This document shows, one piece after another, positions 26,278 through 35,281 of a DNA stretch of 64,000 nucleotides. A program made the translations under genes and the position numbers. Each line of letters opens with the position of its first letter. The first letter of the stretch is position 1. The notes under the pieces were generated by a model. It was given only the letters and a program-made list of their open reading frames with translations, was not told where the DNA came from and did no database searches. Source of the stretch: an uncultured Spirochaetia bacterium (GTDB lineage Bacteria > Spirochaetota > Spirochaetia > SZUA-6 > Bin103); contig CATQHW010000002.1 of assembly GCA_958296075.1 (NCBI GenBank), positions 620,001-684,000 on the forward strand. Reading direction: 5' to 3'.

Positions 26278-28452
26278 GTGCGCCTCACCCCCCGTTCCCG
26301 GCCCGGCGGCCTGCGCATCCCGGCGCGGGACGTGCTGATCGCCCGCGAGACCTCCGGCACGCCGCGCATCCGCGCGCAGACGGCGCTGGACGCCTACTAC
26401 GGCTTGGGGTTCATGCACGCGACCGATCGCCTGTTCCAGATGTTCGCCACCCGCGCGCTCGGCATGGGACGGCTGGCCGAGGCGTTCGGAGACGCCGCCC
26501 CCCTGGTCGACAGCGACCGAGGGGCGCGCGCGGCCCTCCTGCATCGCGTGCCCGAAGGCGACGTGGACGGATTGGGCGAGCGCGGCATGGCGGTGGTGCG
26601 CTCGTATTGCGCCGGCGTCAACGACGTCATCGAAGGCGGCCACCGGCCGTTCGAGATGCGACTCACCGGCAACCGCGTCGAGCCGTTCACCCCGGAGCAC
26701 ATCCTCAGCAGCCTGCGGGCGATCGCCTACCTGGGACTCGACGACGCGCAGGGGGACATGGAGCTGGCGATCGCGCGGGCGCTGGCAGCCGATCCGGGGA
26801 CGTTTCGCGCATGGAGCCAGTTGTTCGCTCCCCTGGCCGACGGCTATCGGCCGGAGGATTACCACGGACTGGTGGTGGACGCCGCCGAGGCGCGACCGGG
26901 CGCGCCGCGCACATGGAAGCCGCCGGCGCCGGGCGGCAGCAACGCCTGGGCAGTGGCAGGCAGCCGGACCCGGTCCGCCCGGCCGATGCTCTGCAACGAC
27001 CCGCATCAGGACATCACCTGCCTGCCGGCCGTGTGGTACGAGGCGATGCTGGAGACGCCGGAGCTCTGGCTCATGGGGGCGACCGTGGCGGGAGGGCCGG
27101 CGTTCGCCTCCGGTTGGAACCGCGACTTGGCGTGGGGGGTCACCTATGCCACCGCCGATTGCGAGGACCTGTTCGTGGAGGAGTGCCGCGACGGCCGCTA
27201 TCTGCGCGACGGCCGCTGGCACCCGCTCTCGGTGCGGCAGGAGGAACTCCGGACCCGGTCCGGGAACTCCGTGTCAGCGGCCTTCCATGAGACCGAGAAC
27301 GGCTGCCTGACCGGCAACCCGCATGCCGACGGGCGCTATCTCACCCGCCGCTGGGCGGGCACGTCGGCGGTCGCTGGCAGCAGCATAGCCGGCTTCCTGG
27401 CGCTCAACGCGGCCCGCGATCTCGACGAGGGGCTGGCGGCGGTCGAGTCGATCCGTTTGCCGGGCCTGCATTGGGTGCTGTGCGACCGGAGCGGCCGCAT
27501 CGGCCGCGGCATGAACGCGGCGGTCCCCGAGCGGCGCACCGGCTTGAGCGGTCTGCTGCCGATACCGGCGTGGCGCGCCGGCGCCGGCTGGGACGGGCTG
27601 CGCGACGCCGGCCGCTTTCCGGTCGAGCGTGATCCGGCGTCCGGGATCGTCGTGGTGGCCAATCAACGGTTCGGCGGCGACGCTTCGCCGCAGACCATGG
27701 CGGTCTCAGCGGACCGCGCCGACCGCATCGCGGAGATGCTCCAGGCCGGTCACCGGCAGGCGGGCGGACCGCTGACCGAGCGCGACATGATGCGGATACA
27801 GGCCGACGTCTACTCCCTGCGCGCGGAGCGGATGTTGCGGTTCCTGCACGACCGGCTGCGGCTCCATCCGCTCGGGCGGCGCCTGCTGTCCTGGGACTGC
27901 CGCATGGAGTCTGACAGCCGCGAGGCGACCTCCTTTTCGATGTTCTGCCACGGGCTCTTGATGACGACCTGCAGGGGTGTGTTGTTCCCGCCCGGGACGC
28001 TGGCCGCCGCCGACGACAGTCCGTTCTTCAGCAACAATTTCCGGCTCATCGAGGAGGCGTGGATCAATGCCCGGCCGCCGTTCGACGCGGTCGACTGGGA
28101 CGCCGTCGTGCCGCGCGTCCTGGACTGGGTCGGGGCGGATCAGCCGCCGTGGGGCTCGGATCCGATCGTGATGAACCACGTGCTGCTGGGCGCCACGCCG
28201 GTCGGGCGCCTGCTGCGCGCCGGGCCGTTTCAGTCGCGCGGCGACGAGTCGACCGTGCAACAGGGCAACCGCTTCGGCCGCCGCGACAAGGCGAACGGAC
28301 CGTCGTACCGGCTGATCGTGGAATTCTCCGACGAGATCGCCTACACGTCGATGCCCGGCGGCGCCAGCGGCCGTCCGTCCTCCAAGTACTATCGGCAGGG
28401 GGTCGAGGACTGGGCGGCCGGCCGCTACCACCTGCTGGGGCCGAAGGTTTAG
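26278..28452 (+). CDS. Penicillin acylase-family (Ntn) amidohydrolase
   Basis: Ntn hydrolases of this family cleave themselves to expose a nucleophilic Ser and hydrolyse amides such as beta-lactam side chains or acyl-homoserine lactones. The alpha-subunit region has AYYGLGFMHATDRLFQMFATR. The beta-chain start is GGSNAWAVAG, with Ser as nucleophile. CNDPHQDITCLPAVWYE and a late GNRFGRRDKANGPSYR fit the fold. Unusually, the GTG start at 26278 gives no signal peptide, and the frame further upstream does not supply a convincing one, although such enzymes are normally periplasmic. Start choice is therefore the weak point. Transcribed divergently from mtaB. Confidence 0.82.
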   Translation: MRLTPRSRPGGLRIPARDVLIARETSGTPRIRAQTALDAYYGLGFMHATDRLFQMFATRALGMGRLAEAFGDAAPLVDSDRGARAALLHRVPEGDVDGLGERGMAVVRSYCAGVNDVIEGGHRPFEMRLTGNRVEPFTPEHILSSLRAIAYLGLDDAQGDMELAIARALAADPGTFRAWSQLFAPLADGYRPEDYHGLVVDAAEARPGAPRTWKPPAPGGSNAWAVAGSRTRSARPMLCNDPHQDITCLPAVWYEAMLETPELWLMGATVAGGPAFASGWNRDLAWGVTYATADCEDLFVEECRDGRYLRDGRWHPLSVRQEELRTRSGNSVSAAFHETENGCLTGNPHADGRYLTRRWAGTSAVAGSSIAGFLALNAARDLDEGLAAVESIRLPGLHWVLCDRSGRIGRGMNAAVPERRTGLSGLLPIPAWRAGAGWDGLRDAGRFPVERDPASGIVVVANQRFGGDASPQTMAVSADRADRIAEMLQAGHRQAGGPLTERDMMRIQADVYSLRAERMLRFLHDRLRLHPLGRRLLSWDCRMESDSREATSFSMFCHGLLMTTCRGVLFPPGTLAAADDSPFFSNNFRLIEEAWINARPPFDAVDWDAVVPRVLDWVGADQPPWGSDPIVMNHVLLGATPVGRLLRAGPFQSRGDESTVQQGNRFGRRDKANGPSYRLIVEFSDEIAYTSMPGGASGRPSSKYYRQGVEDWAAGRYHLLGPKV

Positions 28453-28458
28453 CTCAGC

Positions 28459-29496
28459 TTAGCGGGCGCGATCGTCGGGCCGCAGCTCTGTCCCGGACAG
28501 CTCGGCGCGCCGTTCTCGGTACTCGGCCAGCTCGATCATCGGCGGGCGTTCGATCTCCTCGATCTCGCTCACGACGTGCTCGTAGTCCATGTCGCGCGCC
28601 TGGAACTGGTGCAGCGCCGTGCCGAGGTCCGGTATCGCGCTGATCGCGCCCTGGGCGGTCGCCCGCCGCAGGAACGCCTGCAGGATGCGGAACGCCATCT
28701 TGCCCAGCGCCTGCGTGTCCTGGTTGTAGTGCACGCGCCGGTCCAGGTCGGTCTGGGCGATCGCGTCGAGTCCGTGCCGGTGGTAGACGTCGATCAGGTG
28801 AGAGGTCTCGACGCCGTACCCTATCGGGAACTGCAGCCGTTCCAGCACGTCGCGGCGCGCCGCGTACTCGCCCGACAACGGCTGAATGATCGTGGCCAGC
28901 TCCGGGAAGAAGAGCGAGAAGAGCGGCCGCACCAATATCTCGGTGACACGACCGCCGCCGGCGGGCTGCCGCTCTTTGGCCATCGCCATCGGGCGGTCGT
29001 AGAACGCCTTGACGTAACCGATCTCCGGGCGCGCCAGCAGCGGACCGACCAAGCCGTACACGAAGCGGGGATGGATGTTGCGGATGTCGGCGTCGACGTA
29101 GACGATGATGTCGCCGCGAAGCTGGTAGATCGCCTTCCATAGATTCTCGCCCTTGCCGCGGTGCCGCGGCAGGTGCGGCAGGATCTCCTCTGCCAAGTAG
29201 ACGTCGGCGCCGAAGTTGCCGGCGACATCACGCGTGGCGTCCGTGGAGCCGGAGTCGAGCACCGCGATCTCATCCAGCAGCGGATAGCGGTGCATCAACT
29301 CCGAACGAAAGATGACGATCTCCTTGCCGATGGTCAGCGCCTCGTTCAGCGCCGGGATGCACAGCGAGATCGAGGCGCCCAGCCGCTCCTTGGCCGCTAT
29401 CAGATCGCCCAGGTCGTCGAAGTCGGAATGGTGATAGGTGTTGCGCTGCAGCCAGGCGGCGCCGTGCGCCTCGCCCGCCCGGGCTTCACTCGGCAC
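28459..29496 (-). CDS. gpgS: Glucosyl-3-phosphoglycerate synthase
   Basis: A GT81 retaining glucosyltransferase that makes glucosyl-3-phosphoglycerate, precursor of the compatible solute glucosylglycerate. Features are PALNEALTIGKEI (48-60), DSGSTDAT, RGKGENLWKAIY, the metal-binding DAD at 135-137 within VDADIRN, and IIQPLSGEYAARRDVLERL. The 345-residue length fits. The GTG start overlaps the M20-like gene by 11 bases. The usual partner phosphatase gpgP is not nearby. The linked GT4-like gene could add a further sugar, but that is speculative. Confidence 0.9.
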   Translation of the reverse strand: MPSEARAGEAHGAAWLQRNTYHHSDFDDLGDLIAAKERLGASISLCIPALNEALTIGKEIVIFRSELMHRYPLLDEIAVLDSGSTDATRDVAGNFGADVYLAEEILPHLPRHRGKGENLWKAIYQLRGDIIVYVDADIRNIHPRFVYGLVGPLLARPEIGYVKAFYDRPMAMAKERQPAGGGRVTEILVRPLFSLFFPELATIIQPLSGEYAARRDVLERLQFPIGYGVETSHLIDVYHRHGLDAIAQTDLDRRVHYNQDTQALGKMAFRILQAFLRRATAQGAISAIPDLGTALHQFQARDMDYEHVVSEIEEIERPPMIELAEYRERRAELSGTELRPDDRAR

Positions 29497-30658
29497 AGTA
29501 ACCCTCGTCGATCGCCAGCAGTATCCCCAGGAGCTGCGTGATCCCGGTCGCCATCGGTTCGATGAAGACCGTCTCGTTCGCTTCGCCGGTGTGCGCGCTT
29601 TCGGTGATGCCGATGGTGATCGCCGGCACCCGCCGGTCGATCAACGCCGCCAACTCGGAGGTGCTGGGCGTCATGCGGGGCAACAGCCCCAACCGGCTCA
29701 TGATCCGGCGCGAGCGGTCGACCAGCGGGTGGTCGAGACCGATGCCGCCGGGATGGCGCCGGGCGACGATTTCCAGATCGACGTCCTCACCGCTCTGCAC
29801 GGCGACCTGTTGCGCGATCCTGCCGATGGTGTGCAGCAGCGAGCCGACGATCTGTCCCGATTCGCTGCGCGCCTCGAAGCGGAGCGTCGCGCGGGTCGCC
29901 ACCGTGTGCGCGGCGGTGCCCCCCCGGACCTCTCCCAGCACCACGGTGGAGCGCGGACGGCGCGGCAGCGGGATCTCCAGGACGCGGTTGATCACCTCGT
30001 TGACGGTCACGATCGCGCTCGCCGCGCCGAATCGGGTCCAGTCGTGCTGGTCGGGGATGCGGCAGATGACGTCGCCGCGGATCATGCCGATTGAGGTGTG
30101 GCTCAGGCGGCCGAGGGGAGCCCCTTCCACGCAGACCGCGGTACGGATCGGCAGGCGGGTATGCTCCAGGAAGAAGCGCAAGCCGGCAAGGTCGCCGCGC
30201 CCGAGCGAGCGGGTCGTGCCGAGGAGGATGAGATCGGAACGCAAGGGCAGCTCAAGGCGCTCCAGCACGTGCGGGAGGGTCGCCAGCATAGCCAACCCCA
30301 GCGAGTCGTCGGCGACCGACGGTCCTACCACCCGGTCGCGCTGCACCTCGGTAACGTGCTCGGTCCCCTCCGGGAACAGAGTGTCCAGGTGGGCGACCAG
30401 CAGGATGGCGCCGTCGCCGTCGGTCCCCGGGTGGACGGCGGCGACGTTGCCCAGTTCGTCATGAACCACGTCGACCAACCCGAACTGGCCGAAGCGTTCC
30501 TGCAGGAACTCCGCGCGCGGCCGCTCGTGGAAGGTGGGCGCCGGGATCTCCGAGACCATCGCCAGCTCCGCCAGCAGGGTGTGGCGTTGCGCGGCGACCC
30601 GCTCCCGGATCGACGGCAGCCGGCTCAGGATCAGCTCGAACGGGGGAAGGGCCGCCAT
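29486..30658 (-). CDS. M20-family metallopeptidase homologue lacking the catalytic Glu pair
   Basis: The fold and metal ligands of the M20 amidohydrolase family are clear: AHLDT with H90 and D92, VADDSLG with D117/D118, and a late EANETVF region. In active members the strand after the bridging Asp ends in an EEGxG motif that gives the general base. Here that place reads TTRSLGRGDLAGL, so the two glutamates are S151 and L152. A hydrolytic role is therefore doubtful; a binding or chaperone role, or a changed mechanism, is possible. It sits between a glycosyltransferase gene and gpgS in one operon. Confidence 0.8.
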   Translation of the reverse strand: MAALPPFELILSRLPSIRERVAAQRHTLLAELAMVSEIPAPTFHERPRAEFLQERFGQFGLVDVVHDELGNVAAVHPGTDGDGAILLVAHLDTLFPEGTEHVTEVQRDRVVGPSVADDSLGLAMLATLPHVLERLELPLRSDLILLGTTRSLGRGDLAGLRFFLEHTRLPIRTAVCVEGAPLGRLSHTSIGMIRGDVICRIPDQHDWTRFGAASAIVTVNEVINRVLEIPLPRRPRSTVVLGEVRGGTAAHTVATRATLRFEARSESGQIVGSLLHTIGRIAQQVAVQSGEDVDLEIVARRHPGGIGLDHPLVDRSRRIMSRLGLLPRMTPSTSELAALIDRRVPAITIGITESAHTGEANETVFIEPMATGITQLLGILLAIDEGYCAE

Positions 30659-30707
30659 CAGGCCGTGAAGGTAGCGCCATGCGGTGCGGGACCCAAATCG
30701 GCGCGCG

Positions 30708-32204
30708 TCACGTCGGATCGAACAGCAGGCGCTGATAGGGCGCGGCGGCGAAGCGCGCAGTCACCGAGTCGGCGTCCGCCACGCCGGCGCCGGCGGCCGA
30801 CGGCTGCCACGACAGCGCGCGTTCCGCCCGCTCGGCGAACGCGGCCGGACCGAACCGCCGCTCCAGCGGATCGTCGGCCGGATCCGGCGGCGGCGGTGGA
30901 CGCAGGGCGCGCACCCGCTCCAGCAGGCCGGCGTTGGCATCGCGCAGACGGCGGAGCTCCGCCGCCGCCGCGCAGCGGGCCGCTACCGCCCGCTGCAACT
31001 CGACGCTGAGGTAGGAGTAGTCGATCAGCGGTCCGGTGGTGACGGCATCGATCCGGCCGGCGGCGTCGCGCAGAGTCGCCGCCGGCACGAACGGCCGCAG
31101 GCGCTGCAGGCGCGCGCGGTACCGTGCGGTCAGGTGCCTGCGCTCGGCGGTCGGCAGCGGGCAGCCGAGCCGGTCGTAGAGCATGGTGGACGGGTCGGGG
31201 AGCAGGTCGCGGAACCCGTCGATCGCATCGACGTCGCGCGCGATCAGCGGCAGGCCCCATTGGCGGGCGTGCAGGTACTGGTAGCCGAAGCCCTCCTCGA
31301 TGGAACTCGATACGACCATGTCGGCGCCGGCGGCGAGTTCGGCGAGCGAGCGTGAGCGGAAGCGCGGCTGTCCGCCGAAGCCGATCCGTCCGGGCAGCGT
31401 ACCGTCGCGGAACAGGGCGCAGGCCAAGCGATGGTAGGCGGCTTCCGCCGCCGAGCTTGCCGGCAGCGTGACGCCCACCGCCGCGCCGCCGGCCATCCGC
31501 GCCAGCAGTCCCGCCTCCAGCACGTTCTTGCGCCGGCGGATGCGCACCGGATAGAGCCAGAGTCGGCCGTCGCCCGGCATCAGCCGCCCGAGCCGCTCGG
31601 ACCCGGGTTCGAGCGGCTCGGGCGCGACCGGGTTCCACAGCAGGTGCAGGTATGGGCCGGGGACGCCCGCCGCCGCCAGCGCCGCATGGTCGCGCCGGTT
31701 GATGACCGCGTAGCGGAGGTGAGGCCCGAACGGATACAGCTCGCCGCCCACGGCCGCGCGGACGGCTGCGTATCCGTCGATCCGGCCGCACTCCGGGAAG
31801 TCGTGAATCTGCAACAGCACGCGCGCGCCGCTGCGCGCGGCGGCGCGCAGCAACGCGCGGGTGAACGGCGGGTTCTTGCCGACGTGATGGTTGTGGACCC
31901 ACCAGACGGCATCCGGGCCGCCGACCTCGGCCAAACGCCAGTCGCCGGCGCCTGCCGCCGACCGGTGGCCGTAGTCCAGGCGGGCATCGACCGTTGCCTG
32001 TACGACCGTATCGGCGCGAGCGTCCGCCACCGCCGCCCGCAGTGAGGAAAGCAGGGCATCCATCCCTTCGGGCCGCCCGGCCATCACGCGGACCGAACGG
32101 AGCAGCCCCGGCCGATGCCGGATGATCGCGCGCAGGCCGTCCCGGATGACGCTGGTAACGCCGCCCGGCAACACGTGGTAGTGGACGACGGCGAGGTCGA
32201 CCAT
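30708..32204 (-). CDS. GT-B (GT4-like) glycosyltransferase with long C-terminal extension
   Basis: 498 residues. Early HYHVLPGGVTSVI is the glycine-rich acceptor-side loop of GT4 enzymes. WVHNHHVGKNP follows, then YPVRIRRRKNVLEAG and SSSIEEGFGYQYLHARQWGLPLIARDV, the last being the EX7E-type donor site. After about residue 400 comes an Ala/Arg-rich coiled segment and a Pro-rich tail without known motifs. Cytoplasmic, no helices. Operon position with gpgS suggests a glucosylglycerate-derived oligosaccharide or another polysaccharide; donor and acceptor are unknown. Confidence 0.78.
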   Translation of the reverse strand: MVDLAVVHYHVLPGGVTSVIRDGLRAIIRHRPGLLRSVRVMAGRPEGMDALLSSLRAAVADARADTVVQATVDARLDYGHRSAAGAGDWRLAEVGGPDAVWWVHNHHVGKNPPFTRALLRAAARSGARVLLQIHDFPECGRIDGYAAVRAAVGGELYPFGPHLRYAVINRRDHAALAAAGVPGPYLHLLWNPVAPEPLEPGSERLGRLMPGDGRLWLYPVRIRRRKNVLEAGLLARMAGGAAVGVTLPASSAAEAAYHRLACALFRDGTLPGRIGFGGQPRFRSRSLAELAAGADMVVSSSIEEGFGYQYLHARQWGLPLIARDVDAIDGFRDLLPDPSTMLYDRLGCPLPTAERRHLTARYRARLQRLRPFVPAATLRDAAGRIDAVTTGPLIDYSYLSVELQRAVAARCAAAAELRRLRDANAGLLERVRALRPPPPPDPADDPLERRFGPAAFAERAERALSWQPSAAGAGVADADSVTARFAAAPYQRLLFDPT

Positions 32205-32260
32205 GGGATGGCGGCTGCGGGTCGGGGACGGCGATCCGCAGCGCTGCGGCGCAGCGGCGC

Positions 32261-33031
32261 TCAGAAGCTGCTTCCTACCGAGCGAGCCTGGTCGGCGTCC
32301 TTGTCTTCCTCAGCGGCCCGCCGCCGGCGCGCGGCGTCGACGTACCGTTCCCACAGGGCGCGGTCGCGGTACACGACGTCGGCATTGCTCGACACCAGAA
32401 TGTTCTGGAAGACCATCAGAAAGACGTCGGTGACCGGCGCTTCCCAGATCGACAGACGAGCCGCCAACGCGAAGAGCTGGCCGAACGGCTGGTATCCGAC
32501 CTCGTAGCTGTCGGCAGACCGATTCAGGACGCCGGTGATCGTCTCCTCCAGGCCTTCGGATATGGTGAGGTGACTTGACGCGCCCGAGGTCTTGAGCGTC
32601 TTGCGCGCCATGAAGAGCCGGTAGGAACGGGGTTCGTCGGCCGCGTCGGGTTCGCGGAAGAAGAACAGCTCGATGGCGACCACGTTCTCCCATGCGCGGT
32701 GGCTGACGCGATACGCGCGCGTGACGCCGGCGTCGAGCTCCAGCGCGCCGAGCAGGTTTGGATAGAGGCCGGCCGCGAAGAAGCCGCTCAGCACCTCATA
32801 ATGGCCGATGAACTGCGCTTGGCCCGCGTCGTCGGTTTCGATCGTGGCGCCGCTCAGATCGCGCAGCACCTCGCGGGCGGTGGCGCCGAAGGGAATGGTG
32901 CCGTAGCCGTACTCCGGGGGCGCCGCGGTGGCAGCGGATTGCGCGAACGCGGGCGGCGCGGCGGCAAGCGCGCACGCCAGTAGCGCGGCGGCCGGCCGGA
33001 TCGTCTGCGGAACGCGCCGTGGGGTCAGCAT
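32261..33031 (-). CDS. Secreted protein of unknown function
   Basis: 256 residues with a clear signal peptide (AAALLACALAAAPPAFAQ) and cleavage after AFAQ. The mature part is soluble, with YGYGTIPFGATAREVLRDL near the start, a beta-rich middle (YRVSHRAWENVVAIELFFF) and a charged C-terminal helix. No family is recognised. First gene of the minus-strand run toward gpgS, 56 bases ahead of the glycosyltransferase, and divergent from the dehydrogenase gene. Confidence 0.65.
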   Translation of the reverse strand: MLTPRRVPQTIRPAAALLACALAAAPPAFAQSAATAAPPEYGYGTIPFGATAREVLRDLSGATIETDDAGQAQFIGHYEVLSGFFAAGLYPNLLGALELDAGVTRAYRVSHRAWENVVAIELFFFREPDAADEPRSYRLFMARKTLKTSGASSHLTISEGLEETITGVLNRSADSYEVGYQPFGQLFALAARLSIWEAPVTDVFLMVFQNILVSSNADVVYRDRALWERYVDAARRRRAAEEDKDADQARSVGSSF

Positions 33032-33101
33032 GCGTTACTTGAGGATAACCGTTGATGGTACCCGCCGGCCATGGTTAGCTTGCCCCCAGGCAGGAACCGG
33101 G

Positions 33102-34073
33102 TTGAGTCATCGCGTGACCATCGTCGACGATCGATTCGAGGCGTACGAAGAAGAGCAGCGCATTCTGGGGCCGATCGCCACCCTGGAAGTGACGCGGTCC
33201 ACGGATCCCGCACAGATCGCGGCCGGCGTTCGCGAAGCGGACGCAGTGATCGTCAACCTGGCACCGATTCCGCGTCCGACCATCGAGGGGATGCGGCGCT
33301 GCAAGATCATCTGCCGCTACGGGATCGGCTACGACAACGTCGACATCGCCGCCGCCACCGAGCGCGGCATCTGGGTTGCGCGGGTGCCCGATTACGGTAT
33401 CGAGGACGTGTCCGATCACGCTCTGGGACTGTTCCTGGCCTGCGTGCGCAAGATCCCGTACACCGACCGCGGCATCCGCGCCGGCGGCTGGGGGTTCCGG
33501 CGCAATCGCCCCTCCTATCGCATCCGGGGCAAGACCTTCGGGCTGCTCGGCTATGGGGCGATCGCGCGCGCCCTGCACCGCAAGCTGTCCGGCCTGGGGC
33601 TGGCGCGGGTGCTGGCGCACGATCCGTACGTCGACGCCACGGAGATGCGCGCCGCCGGGGCGGAGCCGGCGCGGGTCGACGAGCTGCTGGCCGCATCCGA
33701 CTACGTGTCGATCCATGCGCCGCTGACGCCGGAGACGCGCGGGATCATCGACCGCGAGCGTCTGGCGGCGATGAAACCGGCGGCGATCATCGTCAACACC
33801 GCCCGCGGCGGCATCATCGACGAACACGCGCTTGCCGATGCGCTGCGCGCCGGCCGGATCGGCTACGCCGCGCTCGACGTGTTCGAGGCGGAGCCGCTGG
33901 CGGCCGACAGTCCCCTGCGCGAGCTCGACACGGTGATCCTTACCGATCACCACGCCTACTACACGGAGGAATCGGTGGTGGAGTTGAAGACCAAGGCGGC
34001 GCTTCGCGTGCGCACCGCCCTGGAAGGCGGCGTGCCCGAATCCGCGCTCAACGATCCGCGCCGGCCGTCCTGA
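33102..34073 (+). CDS. D-2-hydroxyacid dehydrogenase (CtBP/SerA-like)
   Basis: An NAD-dependent dehydrogenase of the D-isomer-specific family. It has the N-terminal VTIVDDRFEAYEEE, ICRYGIGYDNVDI, a Rossmann loop GLLGYGAIARAL, the catalytic Arg in VNTARGGIID, Glu in DVFEAEP and His in DHHAYY. The VPDYGIEDVSDHALGLFL stretch is typical of the C-terminal-binding-protein-like branch. I chose TTG at 33102, with AGGAA five bases ahead; GTG at 33114 is the alternative. The 323-residue length is normal. The substrate is unknown; linkage to sugar-acid enzymes suggests a hydroxy or oxo acid. Confidence 0.85.
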   Translation: MSHRVTIVDDRFEAYEEEQRILGPIATLEVTRSTDPAQIAAGVREADAVIVNLAPIPRPTIEGMRRCKIICRYGIGYDNVDIAAATERGIWVARVPDYGIEDVSDHALGLFLACVRKIPYTDRGIRAGGWGFRRNRPSYRIRGKTFGLLGYGAIARALHRKLSGLGLARVLAHDPYVDATEMRAAGAEPARVDELLAASDYVSIHAPLTPETRGIIDRERLAAMKPAAIIVNTARGGIIDEHALADALRAGRIGYAALDVFEAEPLAADSPLRELDTVILTDHHAYYTEESVVELKTKAALRVRTALEGGVPESALNDPRRPS

Positions 34074-34098
34074 GCGCTGCCGCCGGCCGGCGGTTTCG

Positions 34099-35175
34099 TC
34101 AGCGCGGCGTGAGCGCCTCGGCCTGCGCCTGCGCGCGCAGGCACAGCTCGGCGGCCAGGAAGGCGTGCTCCTGGGTCATGGCGTTCTCCGTCCGTTCCAG
34201 GCAGTCCAGGATCAGGTCGCCGAAGAACGGAAAGCCGCTGGCCCCGACCTGCACCGAGCGTTCGCCGCGGGCGTCCACCAGGTTCAGGACTGGCCCGTCC
34301 GCGCGTGCGACGTCCACGTAGGAGCGGACCTCCAGATACCCGTCGGTCCCCAGCACGAAGGTCCTGCCGTCGCCCCACGAGCGCAGGCCGTCGGGCGTGA
34401 ACCAGTCGACGCGGAAATAGCAGGTGGCGCCGTCCACGGCCAGGGTTGCCTGACCGAAGTCTTCGAGTTCCGGGTATTCGGGATGGCCATAGTTGGCCAC
34501 CGCGCTCGACAGCACGCGCGCCCCGTCGGCTCCGGCGAAGTGGAGGAACTTGTCCGCCTGGTGCGACCCCAGGTCGCAGATGATCCCGCCGTACCGCTCG
34601 CGGCGAAAGAACCAGTCGGGCCGGTTGCGCGCTTCCAGCCGGTGCGGACCGAAGCCGGCGACCTGAATCACGCGGCCGATCGCTCCGTCGTGGATGAGCT
34701 GGCCGGCGCGGATGATCGCCTCGTTATGGAGCCGCTCCCCGTAGTAGACCATGAACTTGCGGCCGGTGGCGGCGGCTGTCGCGCGGGCCGATTCCATCTG
34801 CGCCAGGGTGGTGAAGGGGCACTTGTCGGTGAAGTAATCCTTGCCGGCCCGCATCACCCGCTCGCCCAACGCGCCGCGGTCGGCCGGCACCGCGGCGGCG
34901 GCGACCAGCTTGACATCCGGATCGTCGAGCACCTCCGCCTCGCTGGCGGCGACGCGGGCGTCCGGAAAGTCCTCCCGGAGCAGCGCCAGCTTGGCCGGGT
35001 CGCGGTCGTAGACGACCCGCACCTCGGCGCCGGCGCCCGCCAGAGCCGCGCACATCGAGCGCAGGTGGTTGTGGGCCATGTGAATAGCGGCGATCGGGAA
35101 CTCGCCGGGCGCGACCACCCGCCGGTATTCGCCGGCCGGGCGGTGGTCCATGCCGCTCGTTTTCGTTCCTGCCAT
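34099..35175 (-). CDS. Gfo/Idh/MocA-family oxidoreductase
   Basis: A 358-residue NAD(P)-dependent sugar dehydrogenase-like protein. N-terminal Rossmann half: FPIAAIHMAHNHLRSMCAAL, VRVVYDRDPAKLALLREDFPDARVAAS, then DYFTDKCPFTT where the family usually has the EKP lysine motif; here Asp-Lys-Cys-Pro keeps the lysine. C-terminal half: GGIICDLGSHQADKFLHF. The ATG at 35175 has GAAGGAG eight bases away. No signal peptide. Divergent from an enolase-superfamily gene, so both may serve one catabolic route. Confidence 0.85.
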   Translation of the reverse strand: MAGTKTSGMDHRPAGEYRRVVAPGEFPIAAIHMAHNHLRSMCAALAGAGAEVRVVYDRDPAKLALLREDFPDARVAASEAEVLDDPDVKLVAAAAVPADRGALGERVMRAGKDYFTDKCPFTTLAQMESARATAAATGRKFMVYYGERLHNEAIIRAGQLIHDGAIGRVIQVAGFGPHRLEARNRPDWFFRRERYGGIICDLGSHQADKFLHFAGADGARVLSSAVANYGHPEYPELEDFGQATLAVDGATCYFRVDWFTPDGLRSWGDGRTFVLGTDGYLEVRSYVDVARADGPVLNLVDARGERSVQVGASGFPFFGDLILDCLERTENAMTQEHAFLAAELCLRAQAQAEALTPR

Positions 35176-35281
35176 CGTTACGTCTCCTTCGCGGGCGCCG
35201 TCACCGCCGGCCGGCGGTGCAGCGGTCGAGCGTGGCGCATGATAGCGGCGCCGGCGTTCGGCTACCATGCCCCCGGTCGAG

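Noticed and set aside
30658..31902. 414-codon minus-strand frame in another phase of the glycosyltransferase gene
   Set aside because: Arg/Ala-rich with no domain; the overlapping frame has clear GT4 motifs.
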